From the NCBI GenBank assembly GCA_001643675.2, contig LSRY02000028.1, forward strand, positions 248,001 to 312,000: 64,000 nucleotides of DNA, in the 5' to 3' direction. The notes under the pieces are model-generated. The model was not told the DNA's origin and ran no database searches. It saw only the letters and a list, made by a program, of their open reading frames with translations. Origin of the DNA: Monocercomonoides exilis (lineage: Eukaryota > Preaxostyla > Oxymonadida > Polymastigidae). Of this stretch, positions 48,827 to 59,128 are shown in pieces; positions within the stretch are counted from its first letter, which is position 1, and the number at the start of each line of letters is the position of its first letter. The position numbers and the translations under genes are program-made.

Positions 48827-50558
48827 TTCTTCTCCTTCACCTTCACCCTTTTCACTTCACCAGTCCGGGTTTCCCTGGAAGCAAGGGATCGTCTCAACAC
48901 AGGCGCGGCTGCTTCCCGAAGACGACCAGCTGGCCGAGCGCATCCGCAGCAGAATGAAAGCGCTCAGCAAACAGCTCCACACCCGCTCGGCTGAAGAAGA
49001 CCCGCACTCAGCTGAGCTGGCGGTGAAGGCGGTGATACAGGAGTTCTCGTCGGACATCAGAAACACATTCAGAAGACTGACAGAGGCGTTCTTGCTTCCG
49101 TTTGAGGCGTTTTTTTGCAGTTTTTTGCCAACACGAAAGTGCGACACACAAAGATATGCAGAAGCGATTCGAAGAAAGAAGGAGAAAAGAGAGAGAAAGA
49201 GAAGATTAAGCGAAGACGAAAGAAACTTGGATTCTTCGTTTTCGAAGGGATTCACTCAAAATCAAGCAGAACACGAAGACAATAAGTTTGCTGTACGAAG
49301 CGGTGGGAAATTTGACAGAGTCGGCCGTTCATTCACACCACAGCCAATGACACAAAAGATGAAGAACAGCCAAAGGGAAAGTGACTTCGCAAAAGAGAAA
49401 AATAGAACCAGACAGCTGGCAGGTGAAAAGCGAGCTATTTCTGCTGATGAAATCAGCAGTGAAGATAACGATGATGAAGAGGATTACAATGATGATGATG
49501 ATGATGATGTATTTGAAGGTGATCAAGACGATACATACATCGAGAAGCCATTTGCTTCGTGTGATCCGTTTCCTTCCTTTCCAGAAGAGCAGTTTCTCCA
49601 ATTTGTGGAAGAGTTCCATTCACAGATTGAAGTCCCACACGATTCTGCCAAGTCTCTGGTGAAGTTGTATTCGCAGTTCATTCGCAGCGACACTGGCGTG
49701 CTTTACCTGCAGCGGCGGGCAAAGCTGAGAGAGTGCGAAGTGCAGGCGATGATGGAGCAGTCGCGCATCCGATATGCAGTGGAACAGAAGATAAAAGAGT
49801 CCAAACTGAAAGCCAAGCAAAGAAAAGTGGCACATCCTGTGAAACGAGCAGAGACCCCGCTCAGAAACAGCACGTGCTCTCCTTCTCCTCTGCGCGCCTC
49901 GCCAGCGTCTTCAGTTTTTTCGTCGACGTCCTCTTCACACGGCTCAGCCGAGTCGCGCCGGCAGAACGAGGCAATGGATGTGTACTTCCCAGTCAAGCAG
50001 AGAGTTCAGTACGAGCGTGCGAAATGCGCTTTGGACGAGCAATTTCGAGAAGAGGTCATGAGCCGCTTGCTGGATGAAGACGCAAAGACGGAATTGGAAT
50101 CGCCGAAGGGTTCTAAACAGCTGCGATCAACAGAACTTGACAATTTTGATAAGTCAAAAAACTCGAAACTTGAAAGCACTTCTGCGAAAAGAGACACAGA
50201 TTGCCAGCATCGACTCTTTCAGCCGAGCTGTGTTGATGAAGATTGCCCGTTTTTCCCTTTTGCCCTTCTCCCTTTCTCTTCTGACCGTCAGACGCTGTCT
50301 TATTTCGCTTCTGCGCAGGCTGTTCCAAATCTCTCTTGTTTGAAGCCGTATCTTTCCTATTACAAGAACACCTCTTTCTCAGCCTCATTCAGTTGTCCTG
50401 AGACAACGCTTGCAGAATGGAAGACGCAGAAGGAAAAGCTGCTGTTCTTTGAGGAGCTGGAGAAAGACGTCATCTCCAAATTACCGGCAGAAGTTCAGGA
50501 GATTGTAAACTTAGCTTCTGACTCTAAAAATGAGAGTTCACAAAATAATGAAAAATGA
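46110..50558 (+). CDS. DENND6-like DENN domain protein, enlarged
   Basis: Two exons, 46110-46321 and 46385-50558, with a 63-nt GTATGG...AAG intron; about 1461 residues. The N-terminus fits the uDENN start of DENND6/FAM116: YNWIHSICSVYFDLDIGQKI, TYSIPDTSTVRLRDSIHFF, then CSIRRGFYQKALVLISHLPLL. DENN-core blocks follow: FPFVSHLRFLWQLLICGKPL with CVFASSPSLASRCVVGLLSL and, after an acidic and basic insertion, TVFPNLLGVTSPLVLSLLNK. The C-terminal EVQEIVNLA motif matches the end of DENND6. Human DENND6A is about 600 residues; here long Ser-rich, Glu/Lys-rich and Asp-rich insertions (a Ser run near 48755-48835, an Asp run near 49490) more than double the length. DENND6 is a guanine nucleotide exchange factor for Rab14 in animals; Rab partner here unknown. 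An upstream start at 46100 in another frame is less likely. Confidence 0.85.
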
Positions 50559-51067
50559 TTTTTGTGTTTTCTTTTCTTTTTTTCGCATGTAATTTGTATA
50601 TTCATGAAGATGCATCGCTTCTTTGGCTCAAAGGTTATGTTGGTTTTTTGATCCAATTTGTTAAGTCGTGCCCCACTTGTTATTCTTGCCCATATAACAA
50701 AAAATTTTATTTTTTCAAAATTTGCTCATTTTATGATGTTGTATGATCATTCAAATTGGTATCCTTTGTTATTCGCTTTTTATTTACAATATTATTTGCT
50801 AAAATCGATTGAATATTGCTTATTAATTATTATTTGCTGATTTATTAACAAAAAAAGTTTGCAATGAAACTTATTTTCTGTTATTTCGGAAACTTAAACA
50901 AAAACTATTTATTGTTATTACTTGAGGGAATCAGGAAAAGAAATTTAATTGTGCAATCTGGGACTGAAGTCATTTGTTTTCGTTCAGATATAAATTTGAA
51001 ACATTTTTCTTTTCAAAAAATTTAATTTATTACTGATCAAAAGAAACAATACGATTATTAAATTATA
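50559..51067. other. AT-rich spacer, no gene seen
   Basis: 509 bp of AT-rich DNA between DENND6 and the GT25-like gene; no frame or repeat worth naming. Confidence 0.5.
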
Positions 51068-52009
51068 ATGAGAATCTTTATGATGCGCAACATGCTTAAT
51101 GTTATTTTAATTTTAAGTGTAACGTGTGAAACCAAGAGTATTTCTTGGAATTATTCCAATGGAATGAAATCACCAAAAATAACAAAAAGACTTGAAGAGC
51201 TTGGACTTCAAGATGTTTTTATTGTTGCACCATGGAAAGGGGAAAAACAAACAACTGGAATTATGAAGGCGCTTGAATCAAGTCAAATTCCTTATGAATT
51301 ATTTGAAGGAGTTAACGGAAACCTTTTATATGAATTGTCACAAAATGAGCATCCTGATTTTAGTATGATGTCAAATCTTCACAAAAACACGACTTTTACC
51401 TACGAATCAGCAAAATCATTGATGGGAAACACCACACGTCCGTATGATGAATGTGGAATTTGGCAAAGCGAATTGCAAGTAAATTTTGAAATTGTGGAAA
51501 GAGCGAAGAGAACTGGTCAAGATAAGCCTGTACTTTTGATTCAATCTCACAGCCACATCAAGCGTCACTCCATTAATTCAATTATTTCAGAAATGAATAA
51601 ATTGCCAGAAGAGTGGGATATATTCGCTTTAGGAAGTTATCATAACAAGTGCAAAGAACGTTCAGATACTTTAATATGCGAATTTTTATGCGCTGATAGG
51701 ATTCGAACGATGATCGTGAACGGACAAAAAGGAGCGCAAAAACTGATTTCTGTATATAATACACCAACAATACAAAATGTGGAAGTGTCAATTTCGCTTT
51801 ATGTTCCACACAAAATTCGCGTGTTTGGGTACAGGCATAAAGAAGAGTATCTCACACAACCGCTTATTACAGTTGGAAATGTTGCAATTTTTTGCATTGT
51901 TTGTTTTGTCATATGGATTCTTGTTAAAATGTGGAAGAAAAGTCATCAAAAATCAACGCCATATGATTTAGAATTCATGACAAAGAGCAAAGGATCAAAA
52001 ACTTTTTAA
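51068..52009 (+). CDS. GT25-like type I membrane protein, possibly inactive
   Basis: A single exon of 313 residues. A hydrophobic N-terminus (NMLNVILILSVTC) looks like a signal peptide, and a transmembrane helix near the C-terminus (ITVGNVAIFCIVCFVIWILV) is followed by a basic tail. The lumenal part resembles glycosyltransferase family 25 (LPS/procollagen galactosyltransferase): VFIVAPWKGEKQTTGIMKAL, PYELFEGVNGNLLYE, GIWQSELQVNFEIVERA where the family has GExGCxxSH, and LPEEWDIFALGSYHNKC matching the LPxDWDxxxLG block. Where active enzymes have the LILEDD metal-binding motif this protein reads LLIQSHSHIKR, so the Asp residues are absent. It may be a non-catalytic relative or bind sugars differently. 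Tail Ser/Lys motifs could be sorting signals; this is speculative. Confidence 0.55.
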   Translation: MRIFMMRNMLNVILILSVTCETKSISWNYSNGMKSPKITKRLEELGLQDVFIVAPWKGEKQTTGIMKALESSQIPYELFEGVNGNLLYELSQNEHPDFSMMSNLHKNTTFTYESAKSLMGNTTRPYDECGIWQSELQVNFEIVERAKRTGQDKPVLLIQSHSHIKRHSINSIISEMNKLPEEWDIFALGSYHNKCKERSDTLICEFLCADRIRTMIVNGQKGAQKLISVYNTPTIQNVEVSISLYVPHKIRVFGYRHKEEYLTQPLITVGNVAIFCIVCFVIWILVKMWKKSHQKSTPYDLEFMTKSKGSKTF

Positions 52010-52284
52010 TTAACTCATTTCGTTACATTACATTTCATTTATTTTGTTCATTTCGCTTTTTGTGAGTTGTTTTTTTCAGATTTTGTTTCTGTTAAATATC
52101 TTTGAAATTATTTTTCCACAAAAATAAAATCGAAATTTTTTGCTTTGTCCGATAACCTTGAAAAATATAAATCATGGTTTTGAATTCAAAAATTTTCTCC
52201 TCTCAAAAACTCAAAAGTGCTCACTTTTTGTGAAATGATGAAATTTCTTTAATTGTAAACAAAACATTGAAATGAGTAAATATG

Positions 52285-52944
52285 TTATATCTTCTTTATG
52301 AGAAGATATATTTCATCGTCTTGGACAATTTTTTCCAAATGAGGCGCCAATCCCTTCAAATTTTAAGAAAAATTACAAATAGTTCATTAATAAATTCAAA
52401 AACAAAAGATAGAAAACATACGACAAGCTCCATCAAAAGGCCCCCAAATGACGCATATAAAACCCTTGTTTCATCATCGGAAAATAGTCAATTATGAGAA
52501 AAAACAACAAAAAAGCAAATATTTAATAATTCAAACAATTTATCTGGTTTTTCGAATTCTTCTTTAAACACTGTTCCACTCATAACATAGTCGTATGAAG
52601 GTATAAGAGTTTCATCCGTGATCGGAGAAATTGCAAGAGAAAAACTTTGCCCAAGAGGAAGATTATATATATCACAGTTGTAGTCCAGACGAAGTCTAAA
52701 ATCAAAAGAATCACTTTTTGCCTCTATTCTGGAAACTATTTTGAACATAACATAATTCGTTAAAAATTTGAAATATTTATTATTTTTTAAAATAATCAAA
52801 AAAACAAATAAAGAACAAATGCCACAGCGAAAATCAATAAAATGTTTCAAAAATAAAAAAGAACTTACCAGATTTAAAACGTTTCCCTTCTGAATCAACT
52901 GCAGTAACTAAAAAAATATCAGAAATAATAGCTCTTGTTGACAT
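52285..52944 (-). CDS. RPB8: RNA polymerase I/II/III subunit RPABC3 (Rpb8)
   Basis: Four exons: 52944-52869, 52735-52537, 52464-52422 (43 nt), 52353-52285; 128 residues. The protein follows Rpb8 throughout: AIISDIFLVTAVDSEGKRFK, VSRIEAKSDSFDFRLRLDYN, YDYVMSGTVFKEEFEK, VLYASFGGLLMEL and a final EIYLLIKKI. It is a little shorter than the 146-150 residues of yeast and human because the loop before the YVM strand is reduced. Donors are GTAAGT, GTTTGA and GTATGT. Rpb8 is an OB-fold subunit shared by all three nuclear RNA polymerases. It converges on the GT25-like gene with 275 bp between stops. Confidence 0.92.
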
Positions 52945-53590
52945 TACTGATCCTTCCCCATTGCTATTTAATTTTTGGAAATTATTTTCAAGCTTTATTT
53001 TCATTCATATTTTATGATTTGTGTAATCCACAAAAAGAAGAAACAGTGCATCCATTCAACATTTTGAATTCATGAACATTTGTATAGGATTTATTTTTAT
53101 TGTTATTTTGTTAATTTTTTGAAAATCACATTGTTTCAAAAAAACATAACAATTTTATAAATCCTGTTGCACTGGAGCAACCAATATGCCCGAAAAAAGA
53201 AAAGAAACAAGACCTATCCACTTTACACAAATTTTTTGTAATCAAAAGAATAAGTTGATAGTCAAAAAATATAAATTAGAAATGAAAAGAAAAATATTCA
53301 AATAATTTAAATTAAGTTCAACAATGATAACTCTGGTAATTCATTAATATTGCAGCGTTGAAACATAAAAAAATCTCATTTCAACAGAACAGAATTCACA
53401 AGAAAAGTCAAAAAAATCATTATAAAAAAAATATCATTAAATGTTTATGAGAAAAATTAAGATGAATGTTGCATTTGATTTGCAGTTGAAGAAAGTCATG
53501 TTAATGCTTTGATAAGAAAAATCTTTAAAGAATTCATCGAATCGCAGCAATATTGTTTATTAATCAAAATGCAAAAATGAGAAAATTAGA
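52945..53590. other. AT-rich spacer between RPB8 and tRNA-Gln
   Basis: 646 bp, AT-rich, must hold the RPB8 promoter. No frame or repeat identified. Confidence 0.5.
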
Positions 53591-53662
53591 TGCTCCTACC
53601 TGGATTCGAACCAGGATTACAGGATTCAAAGTCCTAGGTGCTAACCATTACACTATAGGAGC
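53591..53662 (-). tRNA. tRNA-Gln (anticodon TTG)
   Basis: A 72-base gene folds as a full cloverleaf on the - strand: 7-bp acceptor stem (GCTCCTA with TAGGAGC), D arm with GTGTAATGGTTAGCAC, anticodon arm TAGGA-CTTTGAA-TCCTG with anticodon TTG, four-base variable region, T arm CCTGG-TTCGAAT-CCAGG, and discriminator A. It reads CAA (and CAG by wobble). A and B box sequences (TAATGGTTAGCAC-like and GGTTCGAATCC) are present for RNA polymerase III. No intron. Confidence 0.96.
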
Positions 53663-53680
53663 CACATTAGAACTTGATTG

Positions 53681-53716
53681 ATTTGACTGAGTCGCGAAAA
53701 TGTGACTCAGTCAAAT
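53681..53716. repeat. 13-bp perfect hairpin upstream of tRNA-Gln
   Basis: ATTTGACTGAGTC (53681-53693) is followed, after a 10-base loop, by GACTCAGTCAAAT (53704-53716). It lies 18 bp upstream of the tRNA 5' end. It could be a remnant foldback insertion or a binding site; no family known. Confidence 0.7.
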
Positions 53717-54077
53717 CGATTTATGTATGGTTTATTGAATTTCTCTTTTTTTAATCGAATTTCCCTCAATCTCACATGTTTTCAGCTTCGGAATTATCAA
53801 TTAAATTTGTTTTGAGTGTTGTGATCTTAACTTTTTTTGTTTTGTTAATTTCTTTTCCAATGTTTTTAGTTGTGTTTTAGAATTTGGTTTGTGTGTTTAT
53901 TAGATATTATAAAAGCCATTTTTGATCAGTTTTTACACTACATATTGTGTATAAAATACCGGACATCGCAAAAAATACCGGCAAAAATTAAAATTAAGGT
54001 TAGATCAAAAAGAATTTTTCAAAGTAATTTCTTGTAAGTGTTCATTTGATTGATACATTCAGCTCTGTATGAAGATA
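53717..54077. other. AT-rich DNA, no gene seen
   Basis: 361 bp without coding signal. Two ACCGG motifs (TACCGGACATC and TACCGGCAAAA near 53958-53982) resemble CCCGGACATG and CCCGGAACTC near 62.52 kb and may be relics of a shared repeat. Confidence 0.4.
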
Positions 54078-54336
54078 TGGGTGATTATTTTTGAAATCAT
54101 ATTTCTTCAATCTAAATTTTCAGTTAGAAAAATATCCGAGAATATCAGCAAATGAACACTGAAAAGTTAACAGGCATTTTAAAAAGGTCTTCGTCTTTTT
54201 TTAGCTTTCACATATGTTTTTTTAAAACAGTTGTGATGAATTCAGCATTTGAATTCAAAATCTCTTCCAGATGGTCAATAACATTTGAAAATATTAATAT
54301 CCCGAAAAAAGTTATGATTTCAAAAATAGTCACCCA
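54078..54336. mobile_element. MITE, TGGGTGATT-type, 259 bp
   Basis: Ends TGGGTGATTATTTTTGAAAT (left) and its near-complement ATTTCAAAAATAGTCACCCA (right) are flanked by TA on both sides (54076-54077, 54337-54338), the target duplication of Tc1/mariner-pogo elements. The inverted ends match for about 25 bp. It has no transposase. Similar termini occur at 55.1 and 60.7 kb and as relics at 17.4 and 34.2 kb. Confidence 0.75.
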
Positions 54337-55020
54337 TATACTGGTTTTTGAAATATTTGTTGCAGTAATATTTTATGGGTCATTGAACTGAATAAAAAAA
54401 TCATTTCTTGCAATTCAACATTTAAAAAATGAAATGAAACTGTTGAAAACGGAAGCCAACACTTTTAAAAATTCGAAAAAGTTGCACATAACTCAAAAAC
54501 AGTGAAGAACCGGTTTCTGTTTTTGATTTATATACATAATTTATTTATTCGTTTTCTTTGTGTTCAGGGAATTGAATCAAGTGGAGAATGAATATTGCCA
54601 AAAGAAAAGAAAATTAAAGAGGATGTTTGACTATGCAATAGGCATGAAACGATTAATCGCGAAATAGCTTCAATCTTGTTTTATGAATCAACAAATAATG
54701 TCATCATTGCATTATTTTTTCAATAATTATCCAAATTTATCGCTTCACATAAACGTTTTTTATCTGAAAATGAAATGAAACTTAAATGATAATTCTTTTT
54801 TCACTGATGGAAAATTGTTATTTAATAAAGTTGTTGTGTAAATGTTAAGTTATCATATCGGCAATTTATTTAAGAGAAAAGTTTCTTTCACATTCAATCT
54901 TTTTGACTTTGAAAATGAAAATTATTGCTTTGTTTTATTTTTGCGGAAACAAACTAACTCTATTGTTGATTGATGCAAGCTTAACTCAAAATTTATTTAT
55001 AGTATCATACTATAATAAAA
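54337..55020. other. AT-rich DNA, no gene seen
   Basis: 684 bp between the 54.1-kb MITE and the small ORF at 55021. No coding signal, RNA gene or clear repeat. Confidence 0.45.
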
Positions 55021-55118
55021 ATGAATGTCGGAGAAATAAATGTGAAAATTCAAATGAATAAGAAAGAGATTGAAGTATTTGAATTCGATTCGAAGTTGAA
55101 AGCAAATATTCTTTCATA
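55021..55118 (+). pseudogene. short ORF cut by a MITE
   Basis: An ATG opens a 34-codon frame (NVGEINVKIQMNKKEIEVFE...) that is well balanced in composition but ends two codons inside the MITE that begins at 55119. It may be the first exon of a small gene broken by the insertion. I cannot find the rest beyond the MITE. Confidence 0.3.
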
Positions 55119-55360
55119 TGGGTGATTATTTTAGAAAAGTTCCTTTTGTTTAATTTTCAAATAAAATAAAAATTTCATGTTTCGATCAAATTTCTGTTCC
55201 CACTTACCAAATTTTGCTGTTATGAAAATAAAATATTGACAATGATGTTATATTCATTCTCATGAAATCTGGTGAGTGAAAACAGAAATTTGATCGAAAT
55301 ATGAAATTTTTATTTTATTTGAAAATTAAACAAAAGGAACTTTTCAAAAAAAATTTGACA
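55119..55360. mobile_element. 242-bp foldback MITE, copy 1
   Basis: Long inverted arms: TTCCTTTTGTTTAATTTTCA on the left and its complement on the right, then AAATTTCTGTT / AACAGAAATTT further in. Flanked by TA (55117-55118, 55361-55362). The left end is TGGGTGATTATTTTAG while the right end reads TGTCAAATTTTTTTTG in reverse, so the two tips differ. Length and arm sequence equal those of copies at 58096 and 60710. Confidence 0.8.
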
Positions 55361-55639
55361 TATAATTAATTCATATTTTTTCAATAAATACGTTTGAAAA
55401 AATATGAAGTTTCAGAGAAATGAATAGAATTGTGAAAAAGAACAAAGTTTACAAATTTTGATTCTCGTGAATAGTAGTTTATTTGGATTTTAATATTATT
55501 CACATTAATGTGCTTATCCTCCTTATTCTCTTCCATTTTGTCACGTTGTTCTTCACTATCAACATGATCATAATCGCTGTATTTGAATCTCCTTCTTTTT
55601 CTTATTAACATTTTTCTTTATTCTTCTCTCTTTTTTTAT

Positions 55640-56300
55640 CCTCTCTTTCATCATCACGTGATCAAATTCACACTTCTACCATTTTTTAAAAAGTCAAAGA
55701 TTCCTCATCACACTCACCCTCTCCCTCTCCATCGCCACTTTTCCTGCGAGCAGCATCACATCAGTATTGTTGAACATGCAAACAGCTGCAAATGGTGGGC
55801 ATTTCTCATTCGCTTCATCTGCCACTACCAACTCGTTTGCAGTGAGCTACACCACCTTCATCGTGTGCAATGTGAGTGAGGACGTAGGTGAAAGTGCAAC
55901 CCGCGGAAAAGGCGAAGCACTCGTTATCAAGAACAACTATGTGTTTAAAGTGTAAGTCTTCTTCTTTTTCATCAATAATTTTGTGTTTTCGGGCAACAAG
56001 GTATTTGTCGGAAGAGGTAAGAATATTGTGTGCGATTCCCTTGTTGTTTGCACTAAAGAGCCTTTGTTTTCATTATGCAAAGCATCCATCAAAATAACAA
56101 CTCCATTGTTGGGAACAACAGAACAGAAGAATTCCGAGATTGAATTGTTGGCTTGCTTGTGTTTCTCAACTGATCTTTTGCTGACAAAGTTTACGAGGAA
56201 GTTGAGCCTGGAATCGAGGCATTGAATTGTGGACAATTAAAGATACACTGAAGAAGTGCGCACAATGTGATAGGACTTCTGAAAAAGGAAAAGAACATCA
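55640..56300 (+). pseudogene. fragment of a beta-helix surface protein gene
   Basis: The + strand reads in one frame NGGHFSFASSATTNSFAVSY, FIVCNVSEDVGESATRGKGE, then after an in-frame TAA VFSGNKVFVGRGKNIVCDSL, then breaks down. The FSGN...GRGKNI unit and the Gly-Gly-His-Phe motif match the style of the Pmp-like beta-helix proteins (compare the intact gene at 1-5.8 kb). No signal peptide or transmembrane end is seen. A GTAAGT at 55952 might mark an intron that removes the TAA, but the frame still fails around 56226. Most likely a truncated pseudogene. Confidence 0.5.
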
Positions 56301-57630
56301 GGCAAAGATTGTTTGGTGTTCTTCTGTGTTTGAAGGTCTATGTTCTAAAAGGGCAAGTTGGATAATCTTTCAAAAATAATGTGCAAAACAGAAGGAAAAG
56401 CAATCAGAAATGTACTCAATGTGACAAGCCATTCTGATGGAAATAAAATTTATAAAAATTGCAGTCTCATTGAGCTTTAATTGAACAAACACAGCAGTTA
56501 TCGAATCAAGTTTTCAAAATGATAAGCTATTTTGAAAAGTTGCGCTATCAGCATAGATGGAGAAATATTAAACACGATTGCTTATTATTATATCAAATCG
56601 ACTTGTCACATCGTTGAATTAAATCTTGAAATAATTTCAGATGTGAAATCAATCTTCTTGTTGTTTTCAATTTCACATTCCTCGCGTAATGCGAATGAAG
56701 GATATGATGAAGTGGAATATAATAAAAGAAGTGAATTGAATAATGATAAGAAAGTGAACTGTTATGTTATCCAGAAAATTTTTCTCAAAGTTTTGTGATA
56801 ATTGTTCGTTTTTGATGTTCAAAACTCAGTTTTGCTTTTTCTTCAATGTTTGGCGTTCAAAAATATTTATTTTTTCCGTACTCTATACTTCAAATAATCA
56901 GAAAGAAATATTTTTCAAAAAAAACATTAACAAATATATTATCATATTTTTTGATATTTAATTAATGGTATTGATGATCTCTATTATGTTCAACTTTTTG
57001 TGCTTTCTTTTATTATATTCTTTAGTGCAACAGGCGGAAAAAGATATAAAACAAACTAATTGAAGGTTTGCTTTATGGATTGCATTGCGACAAATTTTAT
57101 TTCTATTTGTCAATTATGATGCTTTAATAATTTTTTCTCATTCGCTTGAAAACAATAATTTCAAGTGAACAAATTTGTTAGTATTTGAATAATTCTTTAA
57201 AGTTAACAATATAAATTCAAATGGTATATTCTATCTATTTTTTATCGTTTTTTTAATCACGATTGTTTTGAGTTGTTGATTTTGTCCGATTTCTTTGTAA
57301 TCACTAATTTTTGTGTTGCTTTTTATGAATAACAATGCGTATTTTCATGTTGATGTTGCTTTCAAACTTATGATCCTTTAATCTTTGAATGAGTTTTTAT
57401 TGTTATTTGATCCGTATTATTTTTTAATATTTTTGTTGTGTATTTAGTTATATATTTTGTTATTTTGAAAACAAATGTTGCATATGTGCATTTTCACTTG
57501 AACATTATGTATTGTTTGCAAAAATATCTGTTTCATGTTCTTGTTTCATTTCATTATCAAAATGGATAAATAAATTGAGTTAACAATGATTAACTTGCAT
57601 ATTTTTTGAATCAAGAACGTTTATTTTATA
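56301..57630. other. AT-rich DNA, no gene seen
   Basis: 1.3 kb with no coding signal beyond chance frames. Its right border is the MITE at 57631. Confidence 0.5.
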
Positions 57631-58084
57631 CCTCTGTGACATGACATGAGAAAATTGAAATAATGACAAAATGACTGACAAGATATTTATGACTTGTCAA
57701 AAAGGGTTATTAATAATGATTTCATAATTCTTAATTACCAAAATAATTAATTTGAAAATCTTCATAAAATAATTCTTATTATTTTGAAAAAATCAAATTT
57801 TTTTATTTATGTGATCAAGTTCCCAATATTTATTTTATTTGACACGAAATGTCAGTTGAGGAATATTTTTGTCACAATTTGTCATTGACAGTCACTGACG
57901 GTCACTGACAAAAGAGAAAAAACTACAAGATATTACAGATGCTATCAACAAATCTTTCCCATACTGCTTTGAAAAGTCTTTAGAAGTTTTTGCAATAGTT
58001 TATTTTATATTTATTTCAAAAAAAAAAATTTTTTTTTTTTTTTGTGACAGACGAGGATTCATGTGATTTGTCAGGTCACAGAGG
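57631..58084. mobile_element. MITE with CCTCTGTGAC ends, 454 bp
   Basis: Left end CCTCTGTGACATGACA and right end TGTCAGGTCACAGAGG form an inverted pair with one mismatch over 16 bp, flanked by TA on both sides (57629-57630, 58085-58086). The interior carries several GTCA/TGAC motifs (57850-57910). No coding sequence. A poly-A to poly-T switch lies near 58020-58043. Confidence 0.7.
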
Positions 58085-58095
58085 TATAATTTATT

Positions 58096-58337
58096 TGTCT
58101 GAATTTATTTGAAAAGTTCCTTTTGTTTAATTTTCAAATAAAATAAAAGATTCATATATCAATCAAATTTCTGTTCCCACTTACGAAACTTCACTTAAAA
58201 TAAAATAATAACATTGTCAAGATTGTGTTTTCATAACAGCAAAATTTGGTGAGTGGGAACAGAAATTTGATCAAAATATATAATTTTTTCTTTATTTGAA
58301 AATTTAACAAAAGGAACTTTTCAAAAAAATTTTGACA
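58096..58337. mobile_element. 242-bp foldback MITE, copy 2
   Basis: Same family as copy 1: left TGTCTGAATTTATTTG then GAAAAGTTCCTTTTGTTTAA; right complement of these; inner AAATTTCTGTTCCCACTT facing GTGGGAACAGAAATTT. It abuts the 454-bp MITE on its left and the big palindrome on its right, so three inserts lie in tandem with almost no DNA between them. Confidence 0.75.
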
Positions 58338-58344
58338 TATTATA

Positions 58345-59128
58345 TCCAAAGTTTGATTCGCGACTGATTCTTTTTGAAATAAGTTTTCCTTTGAGTTTTG
58401 AGAAAAATTATCCTTCTCAACGAGATTTTTGAAAAAGAAGGCAACAAATGTTGATATATGCTATGTATGATGTTTTTTACAAAGTACTACACCAAAAATT
58501 ATTCAAAATGAGAATTTTTCCATTCAAAAAAATAAAATTTGCATTCAAAATAATGATTTTGCAAACAAAATGATAACTTTTGCGTTCAAAATGGTAATTA
58601 TACAATCAAATTGATAATTACTGCTTTCGAATTAATAATTGTTTTAAACTGAACAAAATTTGATTCACTCTCTTATGTTTTTAAGTGTTGATTATTTTTT
58701 CACTTTTGAATAGTATATAATTTTGTGTTGTTATTATTTTCATGTGTATGAAAAATTTTCTTGATAAATTCACATTTTCTGACAAAATTTTTTAAAATTT
58801 CAAATTATTTTTTATCTTTTGAAAACAAAAAATATTTTCATTTCGAAAGCAGTAATTATCAATTTGATTGTATAATTACCATTTTGAACGCAAAAGTTAT
58901 CATTTTGTTTGCAAAATCATTATTTTGAATGCAAATTTTATTTTTTTGAATGGAAAAATTCTCATTTTGAATAATTTTTGGTGTAGTACTTTGTAAAAAA
59001 CATCATACATAGCATATATCAACATTTGTTGCCTTCTTTTTCAAAAATCTCGTTGAGAAGGATAATTTTTCTCAAAACTCAAAGGAAAACTTATTTCAAA
59101 AAGAATCAGTCGCGAATCAAACTTGGGA
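58345..59128. repeat. 784-bp palindrome with 287-bp arms
   Basis: Arms 58345-58631 and 58842-59128 are near-perfect inverted copies: TTTGATTCGCGACTGATTC (58353) is mirrored by GAATCAGTCGCGAATCAAA, and GTAATTATACAATCAAATTG faces CAATTTGATTGTATAATTAC. The spacer is 210 bp and AT-rich. It is flanked by TA (58343-58344, 59129-59130). Each arm holds a series of imperfect repeats around ATTCAAAAT. No coding content. The near identity of the arms implies recent insertion or continuing gene conversion. Confidence 0.9.

Noticed and set aside
48565-48957. Arg/Lys-rich (-) and Pro/Leu-rich (+) frames over the TCC repeats.
   Set aside because: Shadows of the Ser run inside DENND6.
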